The notes beneath the pieces are model-generated. The model had not been told where the DNA came from. It saw only the letters and a list, made by a program, of their open reading frames with translations, and ran no database searches. Shown here one piece after another: positions 17,215-25,739 of a DNA stretch of 64,000 nt. The DNA is from Paenibacillus oleatilyticus. Its GTDB lineage: Bacteria > Bacillota > Bacilli > Paenibacillales > NBRC-103111. Position 1 is the first letter of the stretch, and each line of letters begins with the position of its first letter. The stretch is from the NCBI RefSeq assembly GCF_018998565.1, contig NZ_JAHNZO010000004.1, positions 186,001 through 250,000 of the forward strand, given 5' to 3'. The position numbers and the translations under genes are program-made.

Positions 17215-17257
17215 AAGCACCTCGATCCTTTTGCGGGTCTCAAGGTGCTTCTTTATC
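17215..17257. terminator. Bidirectional terminator between yflT-like gene and comQ
   Basis: AAGCACCT (17215-17222) pairs with AGGTGCTT (17243-17250), extended by two more pairs after one mismatch, followed by a T-rich tail on the plus strand and preceded by AAAAA, which serves the minus strand. It lies between convergent genes. Confidence 0.75.
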
Positions 17258-17288
17258 TTTTTTGGGGCCGGGTGAAAAGGACCGGCCG

Positions 17289-18206
17289 CTAGGCAAAAGC
17301 GGCATACGTGAGCTCCCGGAACTTTTCCTTCCACGGGGACGGGACCTGGAGATCGGTCCATAGCTCCTCAGCTTTTTGAACGCATACGGACTGCACGATC
17401 TTGGTATATTCGATGCAGCCGGAATCCACGATCAGCCGCATATACTGCTCCTTATCCTGTACAAGAGCGTCTGCGGTGATTTTTCCTTCATAATAGTCCT
17501 TCACCGGGCGAAACGCTTCGCTATCTACATTGAGCAGATACAGTACAGGCAGCGTCCGCTTGCGAAGCAGCAAATCGCTCTTCACATCGAATTGGGCAAT
17601 GTCCTTCAGATCGTTCTGGATCTGGTGAATCATCCCGACGCAATCCGCCAGATCGTCGATCCGCTCCATCGTCTCTTCGCTGCAATCCGTCAGACAGTAC
17701 CCCATCAGACAAGCGAACCGGAACAGAGACCCCGATTTCTCCTGAATCATTGTGAGATAATCGTCAACCTCGGATACCACCTGATTCGTGACGTCCTTAT
17801 GCTGTCCGCTGACCGATCGGGACAGCATCTTGCTGATCTCATAAAGCGAACGCCCGGTCACTCCGCATTGGCCGAGCTCTCCGACGAATCCCGTCAGTAG
17901 GACGAGCACCGCATTTAACGCCACCGCCGGCGGACACTGCATCCATGGCTTGCTCTCGTGATCCTGATCCTGCAGGTCGTCGACAATATCGAAGCAGAGA
18001 AGAATCAATTCCGTCGCCGCGGCCAACCGACCGATATGCGGCGAAGCTCCTCCCAGCATGTCATGGGTGCAGTGTGTAATACTCGACCACGACCCTTGTT
18101 CCTGCGCCTTCTCCTCGATGAACGCTTTGAGCAAAGCATTGAGATCCTCCGCGCCCACATGATCGTCTACCATCCGGTACATATGCTCTACTGTCTCCCG
18201 ATCCAA
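17289..18206 (-). CDS. comQ: Isoprenyl transferase of the ComQ type
   Basis: A 305-residue all-helical polyprenyl-synthase-fold protein. It has the first aspartate motif FDIVDDLQDQD (Asp76, Asp77, Asp80) and a second degenerate motif QIQNDLKDI (Asn198, Asp199, Asp202), the combination typical of ComQ rather than housekeeping prenyl synthases. In Bacillus ComQ cleaves the ComX precursor and prenylates its tryptophan. It starts with TTG behind AGGGGG, 34 bases after the ComA-like gene on the same strand. The order comP-comA-comQ differs from Bacillus comQ-comX-comP-comA. No pheromone gene lies between or beside these three on the same strand; see the divergent gene at 21272. Confidence 0.85.
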   Translation of the reverse strand: MDRETVEHMYRMVDDHVGAEDLNALLKAFIEEKAQEQGSWSSITHCTHDMLGGASPHIGRLAAATELILLCFDIVDDLQDQDHESKPWMQCPPAVALNAVLVLLTGFVGELGQCGVTGRSLYEISKMLSRSVSGQHKDVTNQVVSEVDDYLTMIQEKSGSLFRFACLMGYCLTDCSEETMERIDDLADCVGMIHQIQNDLKDIAQFDVKSDLLLRKRTLPVLYLLNVDSEAFRPVKDYYEGKITADALVQDKEQYMRLIVDSGCIEYTKIVQSVCVQKAEELWTDLQVPSPWKEKFRELTYAAFA

Positions 18207-18240
18207 TCCGCCCGTCCCCCTAGTTGTCCTTATCGAATGT

Positions 18241-18867
18241 CTACGTATAATGCCTGCTCTTAATAAATTTCTCCATCGCTTCCATTCTCGACTTCGCGCC
18301 CAGCTTGTCGTAGATTCGGCGCAGGTAATTATCGACGGTACGTTTGCTCATATGGATGTGATCGGCAATCTGATCGTGCGTAGCCCCTTTGACGACCATG
18401 CCCATCATCATCACTTCTTCATCGTTCAAATCTTCATACGAAGGCGAGCCGCTCAATTGAATCTGGTGATACAGCGACAGCGGCAGCATCGTATGGTTGT
18501 CCAGAATGCAGTTCACCATGTTCTTGATCGTTCTGATGCTGGATTCCTTCGAAAGCACGCCGCTAACTTTCAGCTCGATGAGCCGATTCATCGCCCCCGT
18601 CAAGTCGTGACCGGTAAAAATCACAATATGAATGTGCGGATATTCCTTCTTGATTTGCGCCGCGACATCGGTCCCCGACAGATCGGGAAGCTGGTAATCC
18701 AGAAAAACGAGCCCCGGCTGGTGCTTCTTGATCTGCTCCAGGCCTTCCTCGGCGCTGCTGGCAATACCGACCACTTCAATGCAGTCCGTGTCCTCCAATA
18801 ATTCCTTCGTCGCATGGGCAACGAGAGGATGATCATCGATCACGAGAGCTTTGACCGTTTCGTTCAT
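18241..18867 (-). CDS. comA: LuxR-family response regulator, ComA-like
   Basis: A 208-residue regulator: receiver domain with acceptor Asp57 (LVFLDYQLPDLSG) and a C-terminal LuxR-type helix-turn-helix from about residue 145 (VVKGATHDQIADHIHMSKRTVDNYLRR would be the recognition region; shown here only by its ends VVKGATH and NYLRR). Its start overlaps the stop of the kinase gene by ATGA, so kinase and regulator are made as a pair. In Bacillus ComA-P activates competence, surfactin and other quorum-controlled genes. Its targets here are unknown; the neighbouring exporter operon is a candidate. Confidence 0.87.
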   Translation of the reverse strand: MNETVKALVIDDHPLVAHATKELLEDTDCIEVVGIASSAEEGLEQIKKHQPGLVFLDYQLPDLSGTDVAAQIKKEYPHIHIVIFTGHDLTGAMNRLIELKVSGVLSKESSIRTIKNMVNCILDNHTMLPLSLYHQIQLSGSPSYEDLNDEEVMMMGMVVKGATHDQIADHIHMSKRTVDNYLRRIYDKLGAKSRMEAMEKFIKSRHYT

Positions 18868-21185
18868 ACGGACATCACCTCCCGCACCGGAATCGTAATA
18901 AAGAACTTCACACCGGCGCCTCGCCGTGAATCACACTCCAGCTTTCCGTTCAAATGCAAGATACGACCTCTCATTTGCTCCACTCCCATCCCAGATGCTC
19001 CAATCTCCATGCGAGGTACTTGCGTGCTGTCAAACCCGACGCCGTCGTCTTCATAAGTCAGGCAAAACCTGTGATCCTTCACTGTCATGGCAAAAGATAC
19101 TTTCGAAGCCTGCGAATGCTTCTTCGCATTGTTAAGCAGCTCTTGTATAATGCGGAAAATATGCCTTTTCGTCGTCAAATCCTTCGATTCGATAGAGGAA
19201 GCACCCTCTTCCTTGAACTCGATCTCGAACGGCGTATGGTACGCTTCCTTGTCCAGATACGTCCGTACGGTTTCGATCAGCCCGATCTCCTTCAGCAGGA
19301 ACGGATTCAATTCGAAGCAGCTTTGCCGCAAGCTGTTGTTGATCATTTCTACGAAATTGATAATGTTGTTCAAGTGCTCCTTGTCTTCCTTGTTCATCGC
19401 ATACTTGTCCAGCAGTGCCACGAATCGCCGTTTAAGGAAAAACAAATCCTGCATCGTCGTATCGTGAAGATCGGCCGCAATCCGGAGCCGTTCTTCCTCT
19501 TGCAGCTCGAACATGATTTTGCGGAACCATTGAATATCCTGCGCCGATTGCTCGTCGGGCAACTGCGCCGCCAGCAGCTGCATCTTCGCCGTCAGCTTGC
19601 GGATCAGGTGGACGTTCTCCAGACTGACCTCCAGGTAGGAAGTAATCAAGTGGAGCCATTGAACCTCTTCCTTGCCCAGCAAGGTGTTCGCTTTGTTGCT
19701 CGTGATGACGAGGTAGCTGGCGTATTCTTCATGACGGTTAATCTCGATACAGGTGTATATCGGATGGTGAAGCCAAGTCGATGAGCGGATCATCTCCTTG
19801 ATCTCCGTCGTATCGATCTCGCCTTCGTCGATGATCTCGGTATCGTTCTCGTACTGGAACACGATCGCACCGCCCCTTACCTGGAGCGTCTTAACGATGT
19901 CCACGAGGACAATTTCTTTCAGATCGCGGAAGCTGGAGATGGCTCCGAGACTCTTGGAAATTTTCTTGAGCGCCGTCTGAAGCACATACTTCCTCGGGAA
20001 CAAGAACCGTTCCAGCCGAGTTGTGAAGTATTCGGCCGAGTACATGACGGTGGACAGCATGATGACGGAGCCGAAAAACATAAAAATAATTTCTCTTGCA
20101 TCAATTAAGTCTTTAAACAAGAAGACAAAACTTCCTGTAAAAATAGTAGACGGAATGATCGCAAGCATAGCGGCAAAAGCAAAACGCCGAAGTACTAAGC
20201 CAATGTCGTACAACTGGTTCGTAGCAATTAAGTACGCGAATGAGATCGGGAAGAATAAGATAAACCAGCTCGTGTAAACGGCATTAATAAATCGCTGTCC
20301 GGTAAGGATTTGCGGAATAAACGATAAACAAATTGAAGGTAAAAAAGATAGAAAAAGAGAAAACCATACACTTCTAACAATACTCGACAAATAAGATTTT
20401 TCTTTTCGAATTTTAAAGTAAATAAATGTTAAAACAATTATATTGAACAGAAATCCAATAATGAAGAAAAACAAGGTCATAGTACCATTATGACGGTGAA
20501 TCATATAAGCTGTTGGAGGATATAGCATTAGAAGTCTTACCCCAAATCCTATCACAGCTATAGCATATAAGTATTTTATTATCTTTTTAGGTAACTGTAT
20601 ATTTCCCTTCTCTTTGAAAAAGATCACTAGGAAATGAAAAAAAACAAAAGGTAATACCATCACCAGACTAGTGATTTGAATCTTTCCAATGGCGTCCCCT
20701 CTAACAGAAGCGCCTTGGTTTATGTAAATGATGCCACAAGTTAAAAAAACAGTTGCAAGTAACCGTGCCGAAGAGGAATGATTTATCCTCGTATACAGTA
20801 AACCAGCCAAAAATAAGCACAATAATCCTTCGAACAGTGGAATAATATCGAAAGTTAGCTCGCTCCGCGAATCAATTATGATTCTATCCTCAAGTCCACC
20901 CCTTGATATAACCAATTCATGAGCCTGTTCGATTGTTTTCCATTTGTAAATCATCGGATTCTCGTGCGGGGATCTACCATCGACTTGTTTGATGATATCT
21001 CCCACTTTTAAATTAAGTTTAACACTAGCACCGTCCTCATCCAACTCCTTGATTTCCCATTGATTCTGTTGATTTAATTTTAAATAAATTCCGATATAAG
21101 GATATTTGAACGTAATGTAAGTACACCAAACTTGCAATACAACAAAAATCGACAAAAATAGCAATATTGCAATCTTTTTTTTCAT
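18864..21185 (-). CDS. comP: Quorum-sensing histidine kinase, ComP-like
   Basis: A 773-residue kinase, close to the length of Bacillus ComP. Order: transmembrane helix 5-24, an extracellular PDZ-like segment with LKVGDIIKQVDG, then about seven to nine membrane helices to residue 370, a linker, the HisKA_3 domain with His574 (IAADLHDTTMQDL), and an ATPase domain ending near the C-terminus (YEDDGVGFD, GASGMGVEQMRGR). This is the ComP layout, where the multispan part senses prenylated ComX. AGGGAG precedes the ATG. The first half of the gene is AT-rich while the second is GC-rich, with the switch near 20.05-20.1 kb, about residue 370; this marks a likely recombination boundary between sensor and kinase halves. 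Confidence 0.9.
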   Translation of the reverse strand: MKKKIAILLFLSIFVVLQVWCTYITFKYPYIGIYLKLNQQNQWEIKELDEDGASVKLNLKVGDIIKQVDGRSPHENPMIYKWKTIEQAHELVISRGGLEDRIIIDSRSELTFDIIPLFEGLLCLFLAGLLYTRINHSSSARLLATVFLTCGIIYINQGASVRGDAIGKIQITSLVMVLPFVFFHFLVIFFKEKGNIQLPKKIIKYLYAIAVIGFGVRLLMLYPPTAYMIHRHNGTMTLFFFIIGFLFNIIVLTFIYFKIRKEKSYLSSIVRSVWFSLFLSFLPSICLSFIPQILTGQRFINAVYTSWFILFFPISFAYLIATNQLYDIGLVLRRFAFAAMLAIIPSTIFTGSFVFLFKDLIDAREIIFMFFGSVIMLSTVMYSAEYFTTRLERFLFPRKYVLQTALKKISKSLGAISSFRDLKEIVLVDIVKTLQVRGGAIVFQYENDTEIIDEGEIDTTEIKEMIRSSTWLHHPIYTCIEINRHEEYASYLVITSNKANTLLGKEEVQWLHLITSYLEVSLENVHLIRKLTAKMQLLAAQLPDEQSAQDIQWFRKIMFELQEEERLRIAADLHDTTMQDLFFLKRRFVALLDKYAMNKEDKEHLNNIINFVEMINNSLRQSCFELNPFLLKEIGLIETVRTYLDKEAYHTPFEIEFKEEGASSIESKDLTTKRHIFRIIQELLNNAKKHSQASKVSFAMTVKDHRFCLTYEDDGVGFDSTQVPRMEIGASGMGVEQMRGRILHLNGKLECDSRRGAGVKFFITIPVREVMSV

Positions 21186-21271
21186 AAAATTCTCCCTAGA
21201 TGCTTACTTTTATTATACTTTCTTGATATACTATCTCTAGTAAAATCGTCTCATAAAAGGGGATATTCTAC

Positions 21272-21472
21272 ATGCTAACCATTCGGGTAACGCCGCAGTT
21301 ACATCATGTCGTTCACATGTTAAAAGGTGTCGATTTTCAAAAAAATGTAAGCACTTCCTTGAAATGCTCATTCCTATCTGATGCCGAATCTCTAGCGGTT
21401 TCTGAAACATTCGCCCGAATAGTTCATGGTAAATTGAAACAACCAAAAGAACCTCTTACTGAATGGTCCTAA
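21272..21472 (+). CDS. Candidate ComX-type pheromone precursor
   Basis: A 66-codon gene divergent from comP, with AAAAGGGGAT ending seven bases before the ATG and a strong terminator 28 bases after the stop. The peptide has no signal sequence and ends PKEPLTEWS, placing a tryptophan next to last. ComX precursors are about 50-75 residues, lack signal peptides and carry the prenylated Trp close to the C-terminus. The spacing of LKCSFLSDAESLAVSETF resembles the central Leu-x-Phe and Glu-rich helix of Bacillus ComX, but identity is low. The call rests on location, size and C-terminus; it could be an unrelated small protein. Confidence 0.5.
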   Translation: MLTIRVTPQLHHVVHMLKGVDFQKNVSTSLKCSFLSDAESLAVSETFARIVHGKLKQPKEPLTEWS

Positions 21473-21499
21473 TCTATAGTATTATTTTACCAAATAAAT

Positions 21500-21545
21500 A
21501 AGAGATTGTATATTAGGTCTTTTCTAGTATACAATCTCTTTTTAG
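21500..21545 (+). terminator. Rho-independent terminator after the comX candidate
   Basis: Perfect 13-bp stem AAGAGATTGTATA (21500-21512) and TATACAATCTCTT (21528-21540), then TTTTT. Its strength argues that the small upstream gene is really transcribed. Confidence 0.85.
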
Positions 21546-21786
21546 ATTTTCCGCATTATTTCGATAAAATGCGACAATTACATTAAAATGAAAATCATAA
21601 ATATGACGAAACTATCCATTTTTTGTAACCAGTTCTTGTAGACAAGTTCTTCTTAATTCCCTTCGCCATACTATCGTTTCTTAAATCGAACCCACCACAA
21701 CTCCTTTTTTCAAATAATCCGTTCATAACTAAACCATAAGATACCGTGGCACCCCTTTTCATAGTCCTGCATCTTCCAAAAAATAG

Positions 21787-21816
21787 TTGACAATCTATTC
21801 TGTTATTCGCTAGGAT
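21787..21816 (+). promoter_or_regulatory. Strong-looking promoter leading into an ORF-poor stretch
   Basis: TTGACA (21787-21792), 18 bases, TAGGAT (21811-21816). Downstream, AAAGGAGGG (21889-21897) forms an excellent ribosome binding site, yet the correctly spaced triplet at 21902 is ATA, opening a 23-codon frame to a TAG at 21971-21973. Otherwise the AT-rich stretch 21546-22013 holds nothing I can support as a gene. The promoter may drive a leader, a small RNA or the secreted protein gene at 22042, before which a second TATAAT lies at 22014-22019. Confidence 0.4.
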
Positions 21817-22041
21817 AATGGATACCAAGTTAATTTCCCATATATTACAAAAATTTTACTTTAATTAACTTGTACAATGTAGGATGTGAAAGGAGGGCAC
21901 CATAAAACCAAACTGTGACCAAAAGGTAAAGTTATTGCTGTTAACTTTCACTTATCCGAAATTCAAATCCTAGCACATTAAGTATCAAGCACTCACCTTA
22001 GTTCTACATATTTTATAATCATTTAAGGAGGAATATTTTCT

Positions 22042-22446
22042 ATGTTCACTTTCAAAAAATCCATCCCAATGTTATCCATTCTAGCAACCCTCACCATCGC
22101 TTCCGCAGCCTATGCTGCTAACGATGCTATAAACCTTGCCTATCAAGATGCAAAGGCAACTGGAAGTTTAGTTACAGATTTCTCCGTTTTTGAAAATGAT
22201 AAGGCTAATGCAAGAACCGATTGGCAAAATAATCAAACTTGGCAGTATCTTGTCGTTGGGGTGACACTTAAATCTGCAGAAAATATTAGTGCCGCCTATG
22301 AAATCCATGGCTCGGACTATGGTAACTGGGCACATGTATCGGCATCAAAAGGGGGAGTATGGGCTTTCCAAAGTGACCACAAGATTCTTGATCGATATAA
22401 TACAGCGACCGTACGAACCATCGAATCCCTGACGAGCAGATGGTAA
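22042..22446 (+). CDS. Small secreted protein, unknown function
   Basis: A 134-residue protein with a clear signal peptide: Lys-rich start MFTFKKSIPM, a hydrophobic core and a SAAYAA cleavage site near residues 21-26. AAGGAGG precedes the ATG. The mature part is polar, ends in Trp, and contains NQTWQYLVVGVTLKSAEN and GNWAHVSASKGGVWAFQS. I do not recognise the family. It stands alone between a promoter and a strong terminator, followed by an exporter operon with a layout seen beside secreted bacteriocins. A toxin, immunity or signal role is possible but unproven. It has no double-Gly leader and is not a clear lactococcin-972 match. Confidence 0.75.
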   Translation: MFTFKKSIPMLSILATLTIASAAYAANDAINLAYQDAKATGSLVTDFSVFENDKANARTDWQNNQTWQYLVVGVTLKSAENISAAYEIHGSDYGNWAHVSASKGGVWAFQSDHKILDRYNTATVRTIESLTSRW

Positions 22447-22471
22447 TAAGGTCGTAAGAAGGGTGAAATAT

Positions 22472-22520
22472 GCACCACAATGGTAAACTTTTCATAGTTA
22501 ACCATTGTGGTGCTATATTT
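22472..22520 (+). terminator. Rho-independent terminator after the small secreted protein gene
   Basis: Perfect 13-bp stem GCACCACAATGGT (22472-22484) and ACCATTGTGGTGC (22501-22513), loop of 16, followed by TATATTTT. Confidence 0.8.
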
Positions 22521-22606
22521 TGTGTATTACAGCGACTTAGGAATTCGTTGTATCACAGTTAATTTGTGCGTATAAATATTATTTTGGGATAATTTCGGGA
22601 GGAAAT

Positions 22607-23731
22607 GTGAACACACTGAATCGCGTCCTTAGCCAGATTAAAGCATACCCGTTTACTTTCTTCATACTGGTTTTTAGCATTAGCCTATCCATCGGTTTAA
22701 TTACAACTACTTTATATTCCATCAATAAGGCAGTTGAAATCGAGCGCTACTTGGACAAATATCAAATTAACAATAAAATTTCCTTCTCCTTAGACTTTGA
22801 AGAGCAAGTAGACATGAAGGCCATTATCAAAGCGTTCAGCACGATGAGTGTGAATAGTAATCTGCTTATAAATTCACTTAGCGTAGAAACAGACCTAGGC
22901 ATGGTCAATCCTATGATTGAATATTGGAAAGCAGATGAATACAATAAACTTCCTTTGTTAGAAGGAGAATCTATCCGGAAAAGTTCCTTGGATCGCGGGG
23001 ATAAATTATGCATGGTAGGAAGAGCTTTTATTCCCTATATCATTAAAGAGAACGGGAAACAATACGTCAAAATAGATCATGAGAAATATGAGATTACGGG
23101 AATCATAGGAACGAATAAAGGCAACTCGCCTTATCTCGACCACAAAATAGTTATACCTATTACAAGTTTGACTGAGCGAGCGGAATCCAAGCTACAGAGC
23201 CAAAAAAGTATCCCTGTCGTTTTATATGGAGATCAGACACGCTTATTAAAAGATTACGATACCGTAAAAAATCAGGTGTCGATATTTAAAGTCAATAACG
23301 CAGACTTCTCTTCCCTGAGAGGTTCCTCTCCATATACACATTTAGGTAATCTCGGGAATCAAATTACTTTTATCATCACTGTATATGTGCTGGCTTTGAT
23401 CAACGCCGTCAATATCGCTGTATATTGGATCAAAGAACGAAGAGTTGAAATTGCAATCAAAAAAGCATTTGGCATTAGCAATTCTACAATTGCTTTTTCA
23501 TTTTATAGCGAAATGTTAGTCGTATTTCTCTTCTCCTCGTTGTTGGTTTGTATTGTGCAGATTTGGATGAGCCCTATCATTGAACAGTGGGTTGGATACC
23601 CATATAAAATAACGTTAACGGATATTATTAATCATGCGGCTTTCGTCTTCATAACTTCACTGTTAGTCGTGATTATCCCATTAATCAGTTCGAGGAATAT
23701 CCAACCTGTTGAGTTGATGAGAAAGGTTTGA
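22607..23731 (+). CDS. FtsX/MacB-type ABC transporter permease
   Basis: A 374-residue protein with one N-terminal helix (about 15-36), a large extracytoplasmic domain, and three C-terminal helices, the FtsX/MacB topology. The C-terminal block contains NAVNIAVYWIKERRVEIAIKKA, the usual first-helix exit motif of the family. It starts with GTG behind GGGAGGAA, and five bases separate it from the next permease. Together with the following permease and ATPase it should form an exporter or extractor of a peptide or lipid-linked substrate, not an importer. AT-rich codon use sets it apart from the flanking chromosome. Confidence 0.85.
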   Translation: MNTLNRVLSQIKAYPFTFFILVFSISLSIGLITTTLYSINKAVEIERYLDKYQINNKISFSLDFEEQVDMKAIIKAFSTMSVNSNLLINSLSVETDLGMVNPMIEYWKADEYNKLPLLEGESIRKSSLDRGDKLCMVGRAFIPYIIKENGKQYVKIDHEKYEITGIIGTNKGNSPYLDHKIVIPITSLTERAESKLQSQKSIPVVLYGDQTRLLKDYDTVKNQVSIFKVNNADFSSLRGSSPYTHLGNLGNQITFIITVYVLALINAVNIAVYWIKERRVEIAIKKAFGISNSTIAFSFYSEMLVVFLFSSLLVCIVQIWMSPIIEQWVGYPYKITLTDIINHAAFVFITSLLVVIIPLISSRNIQPVELMRKV

Positions 23732-23735
23732 TCAG

Positions 23736-25028
23736 ATGAGGAGCATAAAGATTGCCTGGAAGTCATTGTGGGAACGCAAGTTAGCAACGCTCTTTATCAT
23801 GCTTCAGTTAGTCATTTCGTTTTACTTAATAAGCAATGGTTTTATTCAATTAAGTATACCTGACTATGCAAGTGAAACCATTAAAAAATATTCCAATTTG
23901 GCTCTCGAAAAAACTTTGACGTTCTCCGTTCCAGATTTAACAAGTGATAATACATGGTCTATTGAACGCTACCTTAAATTAAGAAAAGAAGTTAGCGGCA
24001 TGAATGAAGTCAGCAATTACGGTTCATTTTCCACGGCTTATTTCATTCTATCCGATCTAAAAAATAGTGATTTATATGAGGCAAAGAATCAAGTTTTATA
24101 TAAAAACAGTCCATTGAGAGGGAAAGAAAAGCTATCTTATATGGTTTATTTCGATGAGTCCATATTCAGCAGTTCGAAGATCAAAATACTTAAGGGACGG
24201 TCGCTTGCTAAACAAGACTTTGCCGCTGAACACCATGAGCAGATTCCTGTATTGGTTGGGCAAGATTACGAGGGTATATTTGACATCGGAGATACATTTT
24301 CCATTTATTGGTTTGGCGAAAAACTGAATTATCGAGTTGTAGGCGTAATGGACAGAGAGAGCAAGTGGCTCGATAAAAATGATTATATTTCAATGGGGGT
24401 AAGAGATCTGAATGCAGCAATTGTCACCCCTTTCTTGGATTATCAAAAAAACTCCTCGCCGTTTGTTATTAGTTCCTTGCAAAAAAGTACTTTTGTGAGC
24501 GTCCAGGATACAGACGATCGTAAAATATTATCGGAGAAAATAAAGCAAGCAGCGACTCAACTTGGTCTGCCTTCACCCATTGTACGCTCTATAAAAGAAG
24601 AGTTGGATGCTTACAAAAAAAGCAAAATAGAATTGGTTAAATTAAATCTATATGCCGGAGTATTTTTTCTGCTTACCACCTCGATTGGGATTATTACTTC
24701 CACCCTTTCTTCTATTCGAATTCGATTTTATGAATTTGGTATAAGAAGGGTATTCGGAGAATCGATTATTAGTATAGCTCGCTCCATCATCATTGAGGTA
24801 TTTTTGCTCATTTTGCTAAGCGCATGCTTTGGTGTATTCTGGAATTATTATAATAGTGCAACGTCAATCATCGCCGATATGTCGTCGGTTAAAGATCTCT
24901 TTGGAATCGCATTATTCGCTAAAGTAATAATCTTGGTCTTATTGCTCACTTTTTTATCAGTTTTATACCCTATTCGGGTACTGTACAGAGAATCTCCCTA
25001 CAAACTAATAAGCGGAGTTGAGAATTAA
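23736..25028 (+). CDS. FtsX/MacB-type ABC transporter permease
   Basis: A 430-residue protein with the same layout as the preceding gene: helix near 15-37, extracytoplasmic domain to about 300, three C-terminal helices starting at YAGVFFLLTTSIGIITSTL. The cytoplasmic loop RIRFYEFGIRRVFGES is the coupling segment typical of the family. The stop TAA directly abuts the ATG of the ATPase gene. The two unequal permeases probably form a heterodimer. It resembles permeases found next to bacteriocin and bacitracin-type resistance genes, but the substrate is not evident. Confidence 0.85.
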   Translation: MRSIKIAWKSLWERKLATLFIMLQLVISFYLISNGFIQLSIPDYASETIKKYSNLALEKTLTFSVPDLTSDNTWSIERYLKLRKEVSGMNEVSNYGSFSTAYFILSDLKNSDLYEAKNQVLYKNSPLRGKEKLSYMVYFDESIFSSSKIKILKGRSLAKQDFAAEHHEQIPVLVGQDYEGIFDIGDTFSIYWFGEKLNYRVVGVMDRESKWLDKNDYISMGVRDLNAAIVTPFLDYQKNSSPFVISSLQKSTFVSVQDTDDRKILSEKIKQAATQLGLPSPIVRSIKEELDAYKKSKIELVKLNLYAGVFFLLTTSIGIITSTLSSIRIRFYEFGIRRVFGESIISIARSIIIEVFLLILLSACFGVFWNYYNSATSIIADMSSVKDLFGIALFAKVIILVLLLTFLSVLYPIRVLYRESPYKLISGVEN

Positions 25029-25727
25029 ATGCCAGTGATTGAACTATCTAACGTATCAAAAGTATACGGGAATCATAAAAATAAGTTTACAGCGCTTAAC
25101 AATATTAATCTAACAATCGAACAGGGGGATTTCTTAGCGATTGTAGGACCGTCCGGTTCTGGAAAAACGACATTATTAAATATTATGGGATGTATGGATT
25201 CACCAACAAGAGGCGAGTGTAAAATAATGGGCAGACCCACAACTGGTTTAAAAGACTCTCAATTGATTCATATTCGTAATCGCGTAGTGAGTTTCATTTT
25301 TCAACATTATGCATTGCTCAATAATTATAGTGTTTATGATAATGTAACGCTGCCTTTTGCAGAACGCAAGATGAGTAAGCATGAGAAAATGGAGAAGGCG
25401 AAGCAATATTTAAGCAAGCTGGGAATAGAGGATTTGTTCCACAAAAAAGTAAAGAATTTGTCAGGCGGCCAAAAGCAGCGCGTAGCTATTGCGAGAGCAT
25501 TAGCATCAGAAGCAGAAATTATCTTCGCCGATGAACCTACCGGGGCTCTTGATTCAACGAATGCAGATAAACTTATGGAAATACTATGCACTCTGAACAA
25601 TGAGGGAAAAACGATCATTGTTATTACCCATGATTCTCATGTGGCCTCATATGCCAATAGAAAGTTGTTTATGAAAGATGGGAACATTACTTTTGACGAG
25701 CCCGCGATAGCCCAAAAAGAAGCATAG
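25029..25727 (+). CDS. ABC transporter ATP-binding protein, MacB/LolD type
   Basis: A 232-residue ATPase with Walker A GPSGSGKTT, Q-loop FIFQHYALLNNY, signature LSGGQKQRVAIARA, Walker B IIFADEPTGALDS and the switch VITHDSHV. The EPTGALD wording is typical of MacB/LolD/FtsE-like exporters. Its start abuts the permease stop; the accessory membrane protein follows after 12 bases. It energises the two FtsX-type permeases. Confidence 0.92.
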   Translation: MPVIELSNVSKVYGNHKNKFTALNNINLTIEQGDFLAIVGPSGSGKTTLLNIMGCMDSPTRGECKIMGRPTTGLKDSQLIHIRNRVVSFIFQHYALLNNYSVYDNVTLPFAERKMSKHEKMEKAKQYLSKLGIEDLFHKKVKNLSGGQKQRVAIARALASEAEIIFADEPTGALDSTNADKLMEILCTLNNEGKTIIVITHDSHVASYANRKLFMKDGNITFDEPAIAQKEA

Positions 25728-25739
25728 GAGATTATAATC

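Noticed and set aside
21595..21828. Minus-strand 77-codon frame in the gap before the secreted protein gene
   Set aside because: No ribosome binding site, ordinary frame for AT-rich DNA, and it is crossed by a better plus-strand promoter.
22042..22446. Reading the small secreted protein as a lactococcin-972 family bacteriocin
   Set aside because: The neighbouring permease-ATPase layout fits, but the characteristic Trp-x-Tyr-Gly and Ser-Asn-Tyr-His spacing of that family is not convincing, so only 'secreted, unknown' is claimed.
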